Below are positions 39,699 through 51,011 of a DNA stretch of 64,000 nucleotides, in pieces. The notes below the pieces were generated by a model that saw only the letters and a list, made by a program, of their open reading frames with translations, was not told the DNA's origin and did no database searches. Location of the stretch: the NCBI GenBank assembly GCA_002104985.1, contig MCGO01000095.1:92163-156162 (forward strand), read 5' to 3'. This DNA is from Rhizoclosmatium globosum. Its lineage: Eukaryota > Chytridiomycota > Chytridiomycetes > Chytridiales > Chytriomycetaceae. The position numbers and the translations under genes were made by a program. Within the stretch, counting starts at the first letter, position 1, and every line of letters begins with the position of its first letter.

Positions 39699-41965
39699 AT
39701 GACCAACTCTTCCGTTCCTTATGGTCGTTTCACATCCCCCATCAGCGCAGACGCCCTTGCATCCGCTGGCATAAGAATCCCAGTAATTTAATTGAAATTG
39801 AATGACTCACAGAGCTGACTTTCTCTTTAGGGACTTATCGCGGACAAGAAGAAGGGAGTCCTCTATCACATTGAAGGACGTCCCAGCGAAGACGGGCGAT
39901 CCACACTTGTCCTGAATGCAGTCGTTGAACATCCTTTACTTGCAACGTATAACATAAGCTCAAGGTATTAAGTTGTGTGGCGGAGGGTGGCTTTGATATC
40001 GATGAGTATGGGTATTTCTAATGACTCGATTTCTAAAGTGTTCACGAGTATGGAGGTGCACCTGCGACTGTGTTTGATGGGGTTATCGTGTTTACGGATT
40101 CAAAGGATAAACGGGTGTATGTTGTGAAGGGTGGGGATAAGGAGGTGTGTGCTGTGACGCCTGTGGACGCTGTGGCGCGGTATGCGGATTTTGATGTGCA
40201 TCCTTCAAAGGAGTTTGTTGTTGCTGTTCAGGTTTGTTTGTTTTTGGGTTTGAAGGGGTTGTGCGTGGAGCTGATGAGGTTTGATAGGAATCGCATTTGG
40301 AGAATGGGGATGTGGTTAATAAGCTTGTTATTATTTCGTTGACTGGGGATATCACAGAGCCTAAGGTCGTTGCGGCTGGTAATGATTTTTACGCAGCTCC
40401 GAGGCAAGTGTTCAAAAATGTGATTTTGGTGGTTTAACGTTTGGTGTTCCAGATTCTCACCTGATGGCAAAAATATTGTGTGGATTGAGTGGAGTTTGCC
40501 GGAAATGCCTTGGACAAAATCGTCTCTTCATCTTGCTGACGTTGAGGTGAGGAAATATTGTTTCGAAAACCAAGTAGTAACATGGTGGTCAAAGGGAACT
40601 GGCAGCTTCAATTCTCCGCGAATCATCGCGTCAGGCGATTTCAGTGTCTCTCAGCCTCGATGGTCCACAGCAAACGACCTTTACTTCGCGTCTGATGAAA
40701 CTGGGTACTACAACTTGTACCGCCACATCCTTGCTTCTGGCCAAACTTCTCCATTAGTATCCACACCATTCCAAGGAGACTTTTCGTTCCCTGACTGGAC
40801 ACTTGGTCAGCACAAATACGACTTCTTGTCAAGTGGGAATATTGTAGCTGGACACCATAACAAAGACGGTACTGGGTCCATTTCGCTGATTGATCCTGTG
40901 AATGGGGTTATGAAAAGACTTGTGCACGGGCAAATTGTTGATTCTTTGGTTACAGTCGATGATCGCGTTTATATTGTTGCTGGAACTCCCACCTCCCCAC
41001 TTGCACTTAGCCAAGTCTTGTTGAACGATACCTTGACCGAAGTTGTTGAAGTCAAAGAACTCAAAACTACAACAGAAGGATTGAAGGGTTTGAATATTGA
41101 GGAATGGGTCTCTGTCGCGGAGGCGATCGAGTTCCCAACGGAAAAGGGGTTGACTGCTTTCGGGTTCTTTTATGGACCCAAGAATCCGAATCATTCTGCA
41201 ACTGGGTTGCCTCCCTTGATCGTGCTTGCTCATGGAGGTCCTACTGCTGCGAGCGATTGTATCTTGAGTCCGGCTATTCAGTTTTGGACGTCTCGCGGGT
41301 TCGCTGTTTTCGATGTGAATTATGGTGGGTCGTCTGGGTTTGGGCGTGAATATCGGGATCGATTGAATGGACAGTGGGGGATTGTTGATGTAGATGATGT
41401 TTGTAATGGGGCGTTGTACCTCGCGGGGCAAGGACGCGTTGATAGGGACCGGATGTGTATTACTGGAGGATCCGCGGGTGGTTTCACGACTCTTGCTGCT
41501 CTTGCTTTCAGGCCTGACGTGTTTGCTGTTGGTGCTTCAAAGTATGGGATTAGTGATTTGAAGTCTCTCGCGGAACTGACGCATAAATTTGAGAGCAAGT
41601 ACTTGGATCTTGTGTTGGGGACTGTTGGTATGGAGAAGGAGGAGGTTGAGAAGATTTACAGGGAAAGGAGCCCAATTCATCATGTTGGTAAGATTCGAGC
41701 TCCGTTGTTGGTATTGCAGGGTTCAAAGGATCGTGTTGTGCCTGAAGACCAAGCAGAAGCGATCGTGAGAGCAATCAACGCAAAAGGAGGAATCGTTCAG
41801 TATGAAGTAAGTATATTATGCTCTTAATAATTATTACACTCTTTAAATTCTTTATCCTGCCTGCAGTTGTTTGAAGGAGAAGGACATGGATGGAAAATGG
41901 CAAACACCATCAAGAAAAGTGTGGAAGCTGAGCTTAGGTTCTATCTCAAACATCTTCACATCTGA
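39699..41965 (+). CDS. S9C-type prolyl oligopeptidase family peptidase (acylaminoacyl-peptidase-like)
   Basis: Six exons: 39699-39782, 39831-39964, 40039-40231, 40288-40403, 40453-41806 and 41867-41965. One intron (40404-40452) uses a GC-AG donor (GCAAGT); the rest are GT-AG. The N-terminal part is a beta-propeller with HEYGGAPATVFDG and repeated SPDG-like turns. The C-terminal alpha/beta hydrolase has HGGPTAAS and the nucleophile in GGSAGG. The acid is in GSKDRVVP and the His in GEGHGW. The family removes short or acylated N-terminal peptides. No signal peptide is seen, so it is probably cytosolic. The gene is intact. Confidence 0.88.
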
Positions 41966-42178
41966 ACAGGTTCTATTATAACCTTTGTTCTGTCCTCTTC
42001 CTTTCTCTCCATTCAATAAACCAAAGATTTTCACAATTTTCAAACAGTTACGTAAGGCCATCCCTGAAGCTATTAGCCACCGTCTCGCATATCCCACACT
42101 GTAAGTATCCACGCGGAAAGACGGACACGAGCTATGGTGTGATAGTTAACCTTTAAAGCAGAGGTTAAAAACAAAACA

Positions 42179-43003
42179 ATGTTGCACCACAACGTAACCA
42201 CTTCAAAGCCAAACAAGTCTCAATCTCAGCGATCAAAAGATATGCTCTGGATTACATCAGCACCTACAAACACCCTCCGCGTGGCTCTGGCTTTATCTCC
42301 AAAAGATATCACTAAACAGGATATTACTCGCCACTCTCTGGCCACGCTCGAAACCCTCTTTGCCAGCACCCGCGTGAAACCAGACAGATTTATTTACGCA
42401 CTCGCTGGCTGCCTCTTTGACCCGAAATCACCTGCTCCATTTGGCGGTACAAAGACGAAACCGGGATACGCGTCGTTTGAGGGTTGTTCCGCGAAACACC
42501 TCCTCGAATATATTATCCGCGAAGCACAAAAAGTACAGTGGGCGTTTCGACAGACGAAAGCTATTAAACTTGTTGTATTGTCTGTGAATCGGGTAATGGA
42601 GTTGCATTTTCGGGGGATGAAGGATGAGGTTGATGAATTGATGTTGAAGGGGATGAAGAAAGCGGGGCATTGTGAGTGGTTTGGGGTTGTACGCGTACCA
42701 GAGTATTTACGGCATGTTGATGAAGTTGGTGGGTTTGTGCAGTTTGTGGAGTTTGTGATGCCAAGTTCGGCGTTGAAAATTGAAGCGAATGGTGGAGTGT
42801 TAGGTGGTGGGGATGGCTCTTCGAATGGAGAGGAGTTTGGGAGACTTCGGGAAGACTCCATCACGACAAATGATTCAAGTGATGAGACTCAGTCGAATGA
42901 AACCCTTGTTGGCGATTCAATGGATCCAGATGATATGATGGGGTTGAGTCCTCCGATGCTTATTGAAAAGCAGGTGGACTCGAAACCCAACATAACAGCA
43001 TGA
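42179..43003 (+). CDS. unknown-family protein, copy 2 (intact)
   Basis: 274 residues, single exon, from ATG 42179. The core matches copies 1 and 3: STRVKPDRFIYALAGCLFDP, PFGGTKTKPGYASFEG, FRQTKAIKLVVLSVNRVMEL, DEVDELMLKGMKKAGHCEWF, then VRVPEYL and VEFVMPSS. After the core comes a low-complexity acidic tail that differs between copies. There is no signal peptide or membrane segment. I recognise no family. The strong conservation of the core against the free tail suggests a folded domain of about 190 residues. Confidence 0.7.
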   Translation: MLHHNVTTSKPNKSQSQRSKDMLWITSAPTNTLRVALALSPKDITKQDITRHSLATLETLFASTRVKPDRFIYALAGCLFDPKSPAPFGGTKTKPGYASFEGCSAKHLLEYIIREAQKVQWAFRQTKAIKLVVLSVNRVMELHFRGMKDEVDELMLKGMKKAGHCEWFGVVRVPEYLRHVDEVGGFVQFVEFVMPSSALKIEANGGVLGGGDGSSNGEEFGRLREDSITTNDSSDETQSNETLVGDSMDPDDMMGLSPPMLIEKQVDSKPNITA

Positions 43004-43252
43004 TATCTACTTTCTTTACCCTATCCCCTTCTTTCAGCTGTTCTATAAATTAGCCTTGGTGAACCAGTTAATGGTGTCAATTTGTTCTTGATTTTTCTCG
43101 ATTCGAAAGTGAAAAGGATCGTGGCAAAGCCCGGTTCATCTTACCTACTGGCTCACGTTGGAAATTGCACCAAACCATCAAGGTTAGTTCCATATTTATC
43201 CACACGTCGACGTTTGACAGCTAACACGATGAACAGTTGAATATCTTCCCAC

Positions 43253-43999
43253 ATGAGTCCTAAACAAGCACAATCAAAGGGATCATCCAAAAATGCGAAA
43301 ACCTCTAAAGAACGCTTATACCTTACTCAGTCCACCACAACTCCAAACCGCATCGCTTTGACACCCTGTCCTCCTTCGATACCCAAACTCACAGCAATCC
43401 AAGAATCAGTAGAGTCCCTCTTGACCGTATTTTCATCCACCCGAGTTCACAGAGATCGTCTCATATACGCTTTGGCCGGTTGTCTATTCTGTCCACAGTC
43501 TCCACCTCCCTTTGGCGGATCGAAAACTAAACCTGGGTACATCTCTTTCGATGGTGAATCCGCGTACGAGCTATTACACTACATCGTTGCGGAATCACTT
43601 GGGATTCAGTGGAAATTGAAGCAGACGAAAGCTGTCAAGTTGGTTGGGGCGAGTGTGAATCGGGTTCTTGGGTTGCATTATGCGGGGATTAAGGATGAGG
43701 TTGATGAATTGATGTTGAAGGGGATGAAGAAGGCGGGGCATAGTGAGTGGTTTGGGGTTGTACGGGTTCCGGAGCATTTGGTTCATGTTTCGGAGGAGGG
43801 GTGTGTGGGGCCTTTTGTGGCGTTTGTGATGCCCAGTACTACTGTGGAGAAGAAGGAGTTGCAGACTAGTGTTATTGCACGTGGATTGTTGGGTCGTGAA
43901 TGTGCTATTGGAGCTATTGGGTCAGTGAGAAAGGTGGAGGTTGATCATTCGAAGTTGAGTCAGGCTTCAAGTAGTGGAAACACCAGTTTGTTCCTGTAA
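43253..43999 (+). CDS. unknown-family protein, copy 3 (intact)
   Basis: 248 residues from ATG 43253, single exon. The Lys/Ser-rich start leads into the family core: STRVHRDRLIYALAGCLFCP, PFGGSKTKPGYISFDG, KQTKAVKLVGASVNRVLGLH, DEVDELMLKGMKKAGHSEWF, then VAFVMPST. It follows copy 2 by about 250 bp in the same direction, a tandem pair. The tail is unrelated to that of copy 2. Its function is unknown. Confidence 0.7.
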   Translation: MSPKQAQSKGSSKNAKTSKERLYLTQSTTTPNRIALTPCPPSIPKLTAIQESVESLLTVFSSTRVHRDRLIYALAGCLFCPQSPPPFGGSKTKPGYISFDGESAYELLHYIVAESLGIQWKLKQTKAVKLVGASVNRVLGLHYAGIKDEVDELMLKGMKKAGHSEWFGVVRVPEHLVHVSEEGCVGPFVAFVMPSTTVEKKELQTSVIARGLLGRECAIGAIGSVRKVEVDHSKLSQASSSGNTSLFL

Positions 44000-44093
44000 T
44001 AGCCCATTTCCGCTTCTTCAACGTTTTGTATATAGAGTAACCTTTGTTTCGTTGACAAATACATTTTATCATTTTACAAATGGACGAATTATT

Positions 44094-45768
44094 TTAATTT
44101 AGCGGTATTTCCTGGATTCCATAACGAAAGATGTCCTTGTACTGCTCAATCAGATTCTGTTGCTCCAAAGTAAGCTGAAATACTTGCTCATTTGTCTGAT
44201 TCAAACAATGCCCATTCCCTGGACTGACCCAGACGTTCCCATTCACAGATCCTTCCAATCGATGTGTCGCTATATGTGTAAAGTCTTCAAAGTCAAAGTC
44301 CTTACTTGCTGTCCGGTTCCTCAGCACACCTCCTCCATTCCACCAGAATGGGTCGCCTTCTTGATCAATATGTAAGAGCCATACACCGCAAACGGCTGTA
44401 TACCCTTCTGCATTCGATGTTATCTTGGTGGTTTTGCCAATCACACCGCCGTGCGATGGATTGAAATAGTATGGAACTCGCATCAGTTCCGTGGAAAACC
44501 AGAACGCCTCTTTATCGCCGTACGTCATTCTGTAGAGAACCCAGTTTCGCTCCCGGACACCATTCATTTTCGCTGCCATGAGGAGCGAGAATAAAACGCC
44601 GCTACGGCCTTTGTCCATTACAACGAGTCCGGACTCCATCATGTGTGTTGTCGTATATCGCTTCGGGTCTTGGTTCGTGTATTCCAGGGTTCGGCCGTAT
44701 CGTGACAGATGGGGTGCAATTCCTGACAACAGAATCGTTCCTTTCACGAACATATCTTCACGCTTCTTACGGTCCCTGTAAAAGTACGTGCCAGTTTTCA
44801 AGAACTGAGGGGTGTTGAGGATTGAAAGTGGGTTCTTGAAGAATAGGATGTCGGCGTCCATGAATATGACGGTGCGGAAGCGGGACGCGAGCATTGCGAA
44901 TGGTTTCACGCTCCAACCGGACCAGAAATAGGTTTCTTCGTAGAAATAGGCGAGGAGGTTTACGGCGCGGACGTTTTCCATCTCGTTGAAGGATTTGATC
45001 ATGGATGGGTGTAAGTCTTCTTCGCCGCTGTAGAAGACTTCGATGGGGAGGTTGATGTTCCAGATTTCGCGGAGGGTTAGTATCAAGTGTTTAGCCATGT
45101 AGAATTGCTTTGTTCCGCATGTGATTACGATTCCGACGTCGGGGCCGGAGAGGAATGACATGTGCATTTGGGCGATGGACGTGAAGGGTGGGTTTATCCA
45201 AGGGTAGAGCAGTTTTGTGACGTCTTCGATTACTTTAAGGAGTGATGCTTTGAATTCTGTGAGGGATGGTTCTGGGGAGAGAGTTGCGAGGTCTTGAAGG
45301 AGAGCTGGAGGGGTTTCATATAGAATTCGGTATGAGATCAACGCTGCACGCGCGCGAAGGGCGAACCGGTGGAAGAAGCGAATATCGTAGCCCTTTTTCG
45401 CTATTCGCTTGTTGAAAGAGTGAAGGTATTGCCATTTGTCTCGATATGAATATGATTTCGTGAGCGACCCACCAAATACTTCGTCCCTAATCAGAAGTAA
45501 GCGATATTGAATAAAGCCGGTATTATTCTTACTCTTTCATTCCAAGTTCACCGTTTAAATAGTCAAGAAACTGAATCTGCATCAAATCGACGATTTTATC
45601 GTTGTAAGTGAGTTTGTAGATTAAGTCTTCTCTGATGATTGGAACTTCAGGATTCTGGATTGGCTTCTTTGGCAGTGATTTGTATCGTTTTAGGGCATCT
45701 GTTGAGAACCAAAGGACAAGTGCGAGGAGGAAGACTGCTGCCAGTTGGGCTATCCGTTTGGAGTTCAT
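44094..45768 (-). CDS. GT71 alpha-mannosyltransferase (MNN1 family)
   Basis: Two exons, 45768-45533 and 45486-44094, with a 46-nt intron. The start MNSKRIAQLAAVFLLALVLW is a type II membrane anchor. The catalytic domain carries GIVITCGTKQFYMAKHLI, then the metal-binding DxD in FMDADILFF, and ESGLVVMDK. About 540 residues, which fits the family. MNN1-type enzymes add alpha-1,3-mannose to glycans in the Golgi lumen. The gene is intact. It ends about 95 bp from the 3' end of unknown-family copy 3, tail to tail. Confidence 0.85.
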
Positions 45769-46468
45769 TGAAAGATGCTTTGATCGATGAATGAATTGCT
45801 ATCGATGCGATGTGAAGTGATGTGTGGGTATTGATGGTCTGGTGTTGTTTGAGTTAGATGGTTGATGGAGGGTGAGATATTGTCCTCTCTTCTCCAAGCT
45901 GAGATCCTGATTAACGATATGGTCGGGGGATATCCATAAAGCTAATCGCAGTGAGAAGTTGGAAAGCTGTCTGAGTCTTGACAGTTTAACCAACCTGTGT
46001 TTCTTTTTTTAAGTTAATTAAACAACAAACCAAATAAATGCATTCCATCTCTTTACGCTCCTTGTTTAAACAAAGAAACTCAATGATCTGAAAAAGTCCG
46101 CATGGACGCCATACTATGGAGGTAGTGACCGTGACGTACTACGGAGGGGGCTTTTCTTACATTAATCCAAAGTTGACGATGTAAATCAAGTAGAATTTGA
46201 GTGATTAATATCCGAAGAAACTATTTCTGTTCTCGCAAGTCCAAACGCCAAATCAGAATTTCGAATAGTAAACACAGAAGCGGCATTGACAACCACATCG
46301 CCTGTATTTCAAAATAATCATTGATACCTTTTTCGATTCAATCAAAAAGTTTCGCTCAGCATTATTAAATATACATCTGTTGAACTTTTCTCATGAACAG
46401 CACTTACATAAACCCCCCTTGCACAGAATCCCGTGGAATTTGAAACAACGACACAAATACAACTGAAA
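45769..46468. other. intergenic region, no gene seen
   Basis: A 700-bp spacer between two divergent genes, the mannosyltransferase (-) and a secreted protein (+). It likely holds both promoters. No motif was recognised. Confidence 0.4.
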
Positions 46469-46888
46469 ATGCAAGTTCTTTCTCTCCTCGCTCTTGCAGC
46501 CATCGCCATCGCTGTTCCAGCTCCAGTTCCAGCTCCAGGCGATGCCACAGCAACCACAACAGTCAACAACGCGGCCAAACCAACAGCAGCTGCCAACGCC
46601 CCAGCCTCAACAACAGGAGCCGCAGCTCAAATTGCAGGAACCACAGCTGCAGCAACAAGTACTACTTCTGCAGACAGCTTTCTGAATGGAGTTCTCGGCC
46701 CGATTGTATCTATCGGATCTGGATTGCTTGGAGGAAACGGAGGAAGTGGAGGGCTTGGAGGATTACTCGGTGGTGTAGCTACGACTGCGTCCCCACTTCC
46801 AACTGTTCGTCCAAATAGCCAGAATAGTGGAGGCATGAGTGTTGCAGTTGGCGTGTTGGGGTTGGTTTGGTTGGTTATGGTTGTCTGA
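46469..46888 (+). CDS. GPI-type secreted protein, Ala/Thr-rich
   Basis: 139 residues from ATG 46469. Signal peptide MQVLSLLALAAIAIAVPAP, then an Ala/Thr-rich low-complexity stretch. The motif LGPIVSIGSGLLGG is followed by Gly repeats, and the C-terminus is hydrophobic (VAVGVLGLVWLVMVV), as for GPI anchoring. The motif also occurs in the broken gene at 48427-48904. It is probably a cell-wall or surface protein. No known family was recognised. Confidence 0.6.
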   Translation: MQVLSLLALAAIAIAVPAPVPAPGDATATTTVNNAAKPTAAANAPASTTGAAAQIAGTTAAATSTTSADSFLNGVLGPIVSIGSGLLGGNGGSGGLGGLLGGVATTASPLPTVRPNSQNSGGMSVAVGVLGLVWLVMVV

Positions 46889-47123
46889 ATGAGTCGGACA
46901 TGATAGTTTTGTATTTATTTGGGCATAATATGCATTGTTGTGTAATAAACAATTAAATATTTGTTTTTGTCGAAGTTGCCTGTGCACACGCCATTTTTTA
47001 TGTAAAACGATTGATTCAATGTAATCTGATGGGTTGTGGATTTTTGTTCTTTTCCTGCAAGATGTCAATTCTGCACACGCAGATTCAGATTTCTTCATTG
47101 AATTTGATTGTAGCTCTCAAACG

Positions 47124-48110
47124 ATGACCACAACTGCCCCACGCGAAACCATTGAGCTTTGGGTCCAGCTCAAGTCAAACACGCCTGGCGCTGTCAACCA
47201 AGCCGTACTCGTCTCCACGCAGAACTGCCGCTTTGTAACGCACTTTATTGATGCCATCAAACAGAAGCTACACAACAAGCTTATCCATGTCGACCCTGAC
47301 AACATCACCCTCCACACCACCGAGGACAGTCCTGCACTGGAAACAGACGACCCTCTCCCTGCTCAAAACACGAAACAGACAGCCCTGATCGTCAAGCCAC
47401 AGCACTTGTACTCAAGCCGATCTTCTCAAGGTGGACCGCATCCCAAACGTCTCAAGCTCTGGGACAAACTCAACACTGACTTTGCTTTAGCGGGTATAGC
47501 CACCAACGATGGCTTCACCCCCTTCTTGTCCATCACTTGGAATATCGTTGAAGATACATTCCGTCCAGTTTATGTAAAATACCAGCAAGACCTCAAGCCG
47601 ATACCTGATGACAAGTTTAATATCCTCGTGGAGTGGTTGAGCACGATCTATAAGTGCCTCGGCACTCAACTGACTGGATCCAGCAGTAACAACGAGGCTA
47701 AACGGATTCATCTGATTGCTCCAATCATCTGGGTTGTTGCGTCTCTCCTTGATGGTGTGACTGTGGACGTTGAACGAACCATTCGTGGCCGGCGTATCAA
47801 GGCAAATGGGAAGTTTGAGTTTATGCTGGAGCGTCAAAACAAGCGCATTTGTATTGTGGCGGCGAAAAAACAAGACCTTGATCAGGGCCTCGCGCAAAAC
47901 TTGGTTGGATGTGAGGTTGTTTCCGATTTGGATGATACTCACGAGGTTTATGGGATTGTTACGACTTTTGAGAAATGGATCTTCCTCAAGAGTTTGGATG
48001 GAAAGATTTTGTTCGATGAGAATAGCAATCTCTCATTCGACAGCGATGGTGTTCCTGATCGTGCTCAGTTGAAGAATGTTGTCGGCAAAACCTACCATCT
48101 TTTACTTTAA
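47124..48110 (+). CDS. Crinkler (CRN)-like protein with PD-(D/E)XK-type C-terminal domain
   Basis: 328 residues, single exon, ATG 47124. The first 100 residues resemble the ubiquitin-like header of Crinkler proteins (ELWVQLKS, VTHFIDAIKQKLHNKL, DPDNITLH). A linker and a helical region follow. The C-terminal part has FEFMLERQNKRICIVAAKK, which fits the E...xAxK core of the PD-(D/E)XK nuclease superfamily. CRN proteins are known from oomycetes, chytrids and other fungi. Some are effectors; others seem to act inside their own cell. There is no signal peptide. The header and nuclease assignments are by pattern only. Confidence 0.65.
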   Translation: MTTTAPRETIELWVQLKSNTPGAVNQAVLVSTQNCRFVTHFIDAIKQKLHNKLIHVDPDNITLHTTEDSPALETDDPLPAQNTKQTALIVKPQHLYSSRSSQGGPHPKRLKLWDKLNTDFALAGIATNDGFTPFLSITWNIVEDTFRPVYVKYQQDLKPIPDDKFNILVEWLSTIYKCLGTQLTGSSSNNEAKRIHLIAPIIWVVASLLDGVTVDVERTIRGRRIKANGKFEFMLERQNKRICIVAAKKQDLDQGLAQNLVGCEVVSDLDDTHEVYGIVTTFEKWIFLKSLDGKILFDENSNLSFDSDGVPDRAQLKNVVGKTYHLLL

Positions 48111-48426
48111 TTGTTTGTGTAAATTCCTGGAATCCTGCGACAAGGCATAATTGCAATCTTCATTCGGAGTACAAATTCAATGTATGGTATTCTGGTCACC
48201 GAATATTTAGTTTAATACGCCATTACATAAAACGATCAACAAAAAATCGACAAACCAATAATGAATCCAAGCAATTAAAGCATCCCGACCTGAAATAAAC
48301 CTTTGTGTACCCCCTGCCACTGTTGAACTTTATTCACGATTATAAACTAAGTGGGCGGGACAGTATCAAGTACTTCAAAAGACCTTGTGCATTATACTGC
48401 TGTAGTCTGCATCCAATCGAATTCCA

Positions 48427-48904
48427 ATGAAGTTCTTCAGTGTCCTCGCCCTCGCAGTATTCGCCACAGCCCTTCCAGCACCGGCTCCTGCACCAGGCGA
48501 AGCCCCATCAAACAACAACGCAACACTTTCACCCACCGAAACCGTCGCCGGAATTCCAGTCACGATCAAGTCTTCGTATGTCCCCACTTCAACCACCGAT
48601 CGTTGGTAATGCAAACGTTATAGCCACGACAACCACCACAACCACATCCAACTTTGATATTATGGGCGCCCTTGGACCAATTGTGTCGATTGGATCGGGG
48701 CTTCTCGGCGGCGGAGGTGGTTTGGGTGCGTTGTTTGGCGGGTCTTCGTCGGGTTCGACTGGTTCAACGGGGCCTGCGCCGTCTCCGCTTCCGAATGCGG
48801 CGTATCAGGGTGCAAAGAGTGGTGCGGGTTTGGGTGGTGGTCGTGGTGGTGGTGGTGCGAGAGAAGTGGTCGTGGCTGCAGTTGTTGCCTTGTTTGTGCT
48901 CTGA
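48427..48904 (+). CDS. GPI-type secreted protein, paralog of 46469-46888 (frame break)
   Basis: The signal peptide MKFFSVLALAVFATALPAP opens one frame. It ends at 48609, while the shared motif LGPIVSIGSGLLGG and Gly-rich tail with a hydrophobic end (EVVVAAVVALFVL) continue in another frame to 48904. I tested the GT donors and AG acceptors in between and none restores the frame, so an indel lies between about 48540 and 48600. It is the second copy of the family. Confidence 0.5.
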
Positions 48905-49112
48905 GGCCCTGAAGAAGTTCGGACACTTTCTGGACTTGTGTTTCTAAGTAATGCATTCATTTAACTTCTTGTATATAATAAACATTTTTTGATTTGTTAT
49001 TCGTTGACAAATTCGTGGGTTATTTATTAGGCGGGTAAATTCAAAGCGGGACAAAGGTTCTTTCGTTTTTGTGAAGGTTCTTTCTTGCGCCAGAAAAATC
49101 ACACAACTAGGA

Positions 49113-49486
49113 ATGCGTATTGCAGCTTGCCTTATCGTTTTAACAGCAACGGTCTTTGCCTTACCAGCTGATTCCTTGCCGTCAGACAATGGAGTTGTTG
49201 TTGCAGTGAAAACAAGGACTGCCGCTCCAGTTCTCACAGATCTGCATCAAAGAATGCTTCAAATGGAGATGTAGGAGCACTTACAACAACATCAAGTGTG
49301 GATGTTCTTGATGCTCTCGCTCAGGTTGTGCAACAAGGAAACTCGGTGGTCGGTGCTGTCTTGAATCCCTCAGCAACTTCACCTCCACAGTCCCCATTGC
49401 CACCGCAAGCTTTTGTGCAAAAGAGTTCAACATCGAAATTGTATCTTCTTGGCTTTGCATCTGTCTTTTTAGCCCTTGTATTTTGA
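49113..49486 (+). CDS. GPI-type secreted protein, third (frame break)
   Basis: Signal peptide MRIAACLIVLTATVFALPAD starts at 49113. The frame ends at 49274. The next frame reads GDVGALTTTSSVDVLDALAQ, then a hydrophobic C-terminus (YLLGFASVFLALVF). It resembles its two neighbours in layout (signal, low complexity, hydrophobic end) more than in sequence. No intron explains the frame change cleanly. Confidence 0.4.
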
Positions 49487-49541
49487 AAATTACTTTAATA
49501 AATTCATTGAGCATTAATGAAAGAGTATGCGGTAATCCTTT

Positions 49542-50102
49542 CTATATTATAATATTTACGTCCGTTCCCTGATCGACTTTTTGTAGAGGTGGTAACTTCC
49601 TCATGAGGTTCACAGGTTCCATTACTTCTCTTGATGCAAAGTTGTCAACTCCATTCCTTACTTGACTCACAGAAGTTGGTGGCGATGAATCAATGGGCTT
49701 CAGCGATGCTCGGAGCACTGGTATCGTGTCATTAAATCCTTCGAAATGCAAATCATAATCCGGGATGTCTTCAGATTTGGGGATCACTTGCATTCCTTCC
49801 TTATAGATTGTTACAGATGTTTCCATTTGATTTAATGATGGCTTAATAGTGGCTTCCATTTTCGTAGTAACAGAATCAAATGCCTGTTCTCGTACAATAT
49901 TCGCGATCGTTCCAACCGAATCAGCCATAGCATCAAATTGATCTTTCGCATCATTCACCTTGGCGTCGATTGATTTCACCACACTTTCGGCTTGCTGCTC
50001 AGTAGATTCCACAATTTTAGGAATATTATAGACAACTCCGCTCAAGACTGTTGCTTTCGAAAGCTCAAGAGCTCTTTGGCTTAAAATCTTGAGGCTCTTG
50101 AC
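49542..50102 (-). CDS. unassigned helical ORF in frame with the upstream DUF4436 gene
   Basis: About 185 codons without an internal stop, directly following the DUF4436 stop (TGA at 50105-50103) in the same frame. The sequence is helical and charged (ALELSKATVL, then VESTEQQAESVVKSIDAKV), with a heptad-like pattern suggesting a coiled coil. There is no good ATG near its 5' end. It may be the C-terminal part of the same protein cut off by one stop codon, or the remains of a separate gene. Confidence 0.4.
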   Translation of the reverse strand, partial: VKSLKILSQRALELSKATVLSGVVYNIPKIVESTEQQAESVVKSIDAKVNDAKDQFDAMADSVGTIANIVREQAFDSVTTKMEATIKPSLNQMETSVTIYKEGMQVIPKSEDIPDYDLHFEGFNDTIPVLRASLKPIDSSPPTSVSQVRNGVDNFASREVMEPVNLMRKLPPLQKVDQGTDVNIII

Positions 50103-51011
50103 TCAACCGTTGTTCTCATCCGCCAAGTTTTGCCGAACTACAACAACAAACTGCACACAAACGCAACCAGCCAATATCCCCATAACCCACACAAAACAAA
50201 CCAAATCAACCAAACACCCAATCGCAGGAGCTCCCGGCAACGTACTCCTCAGCCCCGGCAACGCAAACAACATCCCCACATGAACAGCCAACACACTATC
50301 ATCCACTCTCTCCCCATAACCAACAAACTCCCCGTATACAAAGTCGCACCAACAGCCAACCCCCACAACTTAATCAACACAATCACTGCGAAAACGCGAA
50401 CCGCCCAACTCCGTCGTATAGTAAGCGTAACCATCACACCGCCATCCATCCCCAAGACTTCCGTACCTGCTTCAAACCCGTGCACGCGGCCTCCGATATC
50501 TAGAATCAGGGGAACTTTCTTTCCACCGATTGTTGCAGTGACCAAGCCCTCGATCGTCCATTCTTCGAACGGGTATAGGTTTACATCGCCGTCCATACCG
50601 ATTGTCGTACTGATCGGGGATATCGGTGTCTTTGCGGGGATCGTGAACGTGAGTCCGAGAACGAGATTGTGACGTGTTCATTTGATTCGTCGTACCGTGA
50701 TTGTCCTGGTGTGGGGGATTTAAGGTCTTGGGAAGTGAGAGGGATAGTTTGAACTTGGTTGTATGTGTCGATGGGTCTATTGTTGTTATGTTTGATGTTA
50801 TTTTGAGGTAGGTTTGGGGAAGGGGTTGTTGGGGTTGTTGGGATGTGATTGACGTTGGGGTTGGTTTTGGGGGTGGTGTTGAGGTTAAGCCTATTGCAAC
50901 TGTTCCGGCGATGATTGTGATTAGGAGGATGAGTGTGTTATGAGTGCTAGGAGTTTGGTTCGTTTTGAGAGGGTATTCCGTGACTGGGATGGTTCGAGGG
51001 ATATATTGCAT
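50103..51011 (-). CDS. DUF4436-family membrane protein (two frame breaks)
   Basis: ATG 51011; N-terminal membrane helix (TLILLITIIAGTVAIGL), then an extracellular beta domain with GMDGDVNLYPFEEWTIEGLV. The C-terminal membrane helices include LFALPGLRSTLPGAPAIG, a hallmark of DUF4436 proteins. The three parts lie in different frames, with breaks near 50650 and near 50300. The second break lies in a GA-rich tract. DUF4436 proteins are integral membrane proteins of unknown function in fungi and actinobacteria. Either the gene is decayed or the consensus is faulty. Confidence 0.6.
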
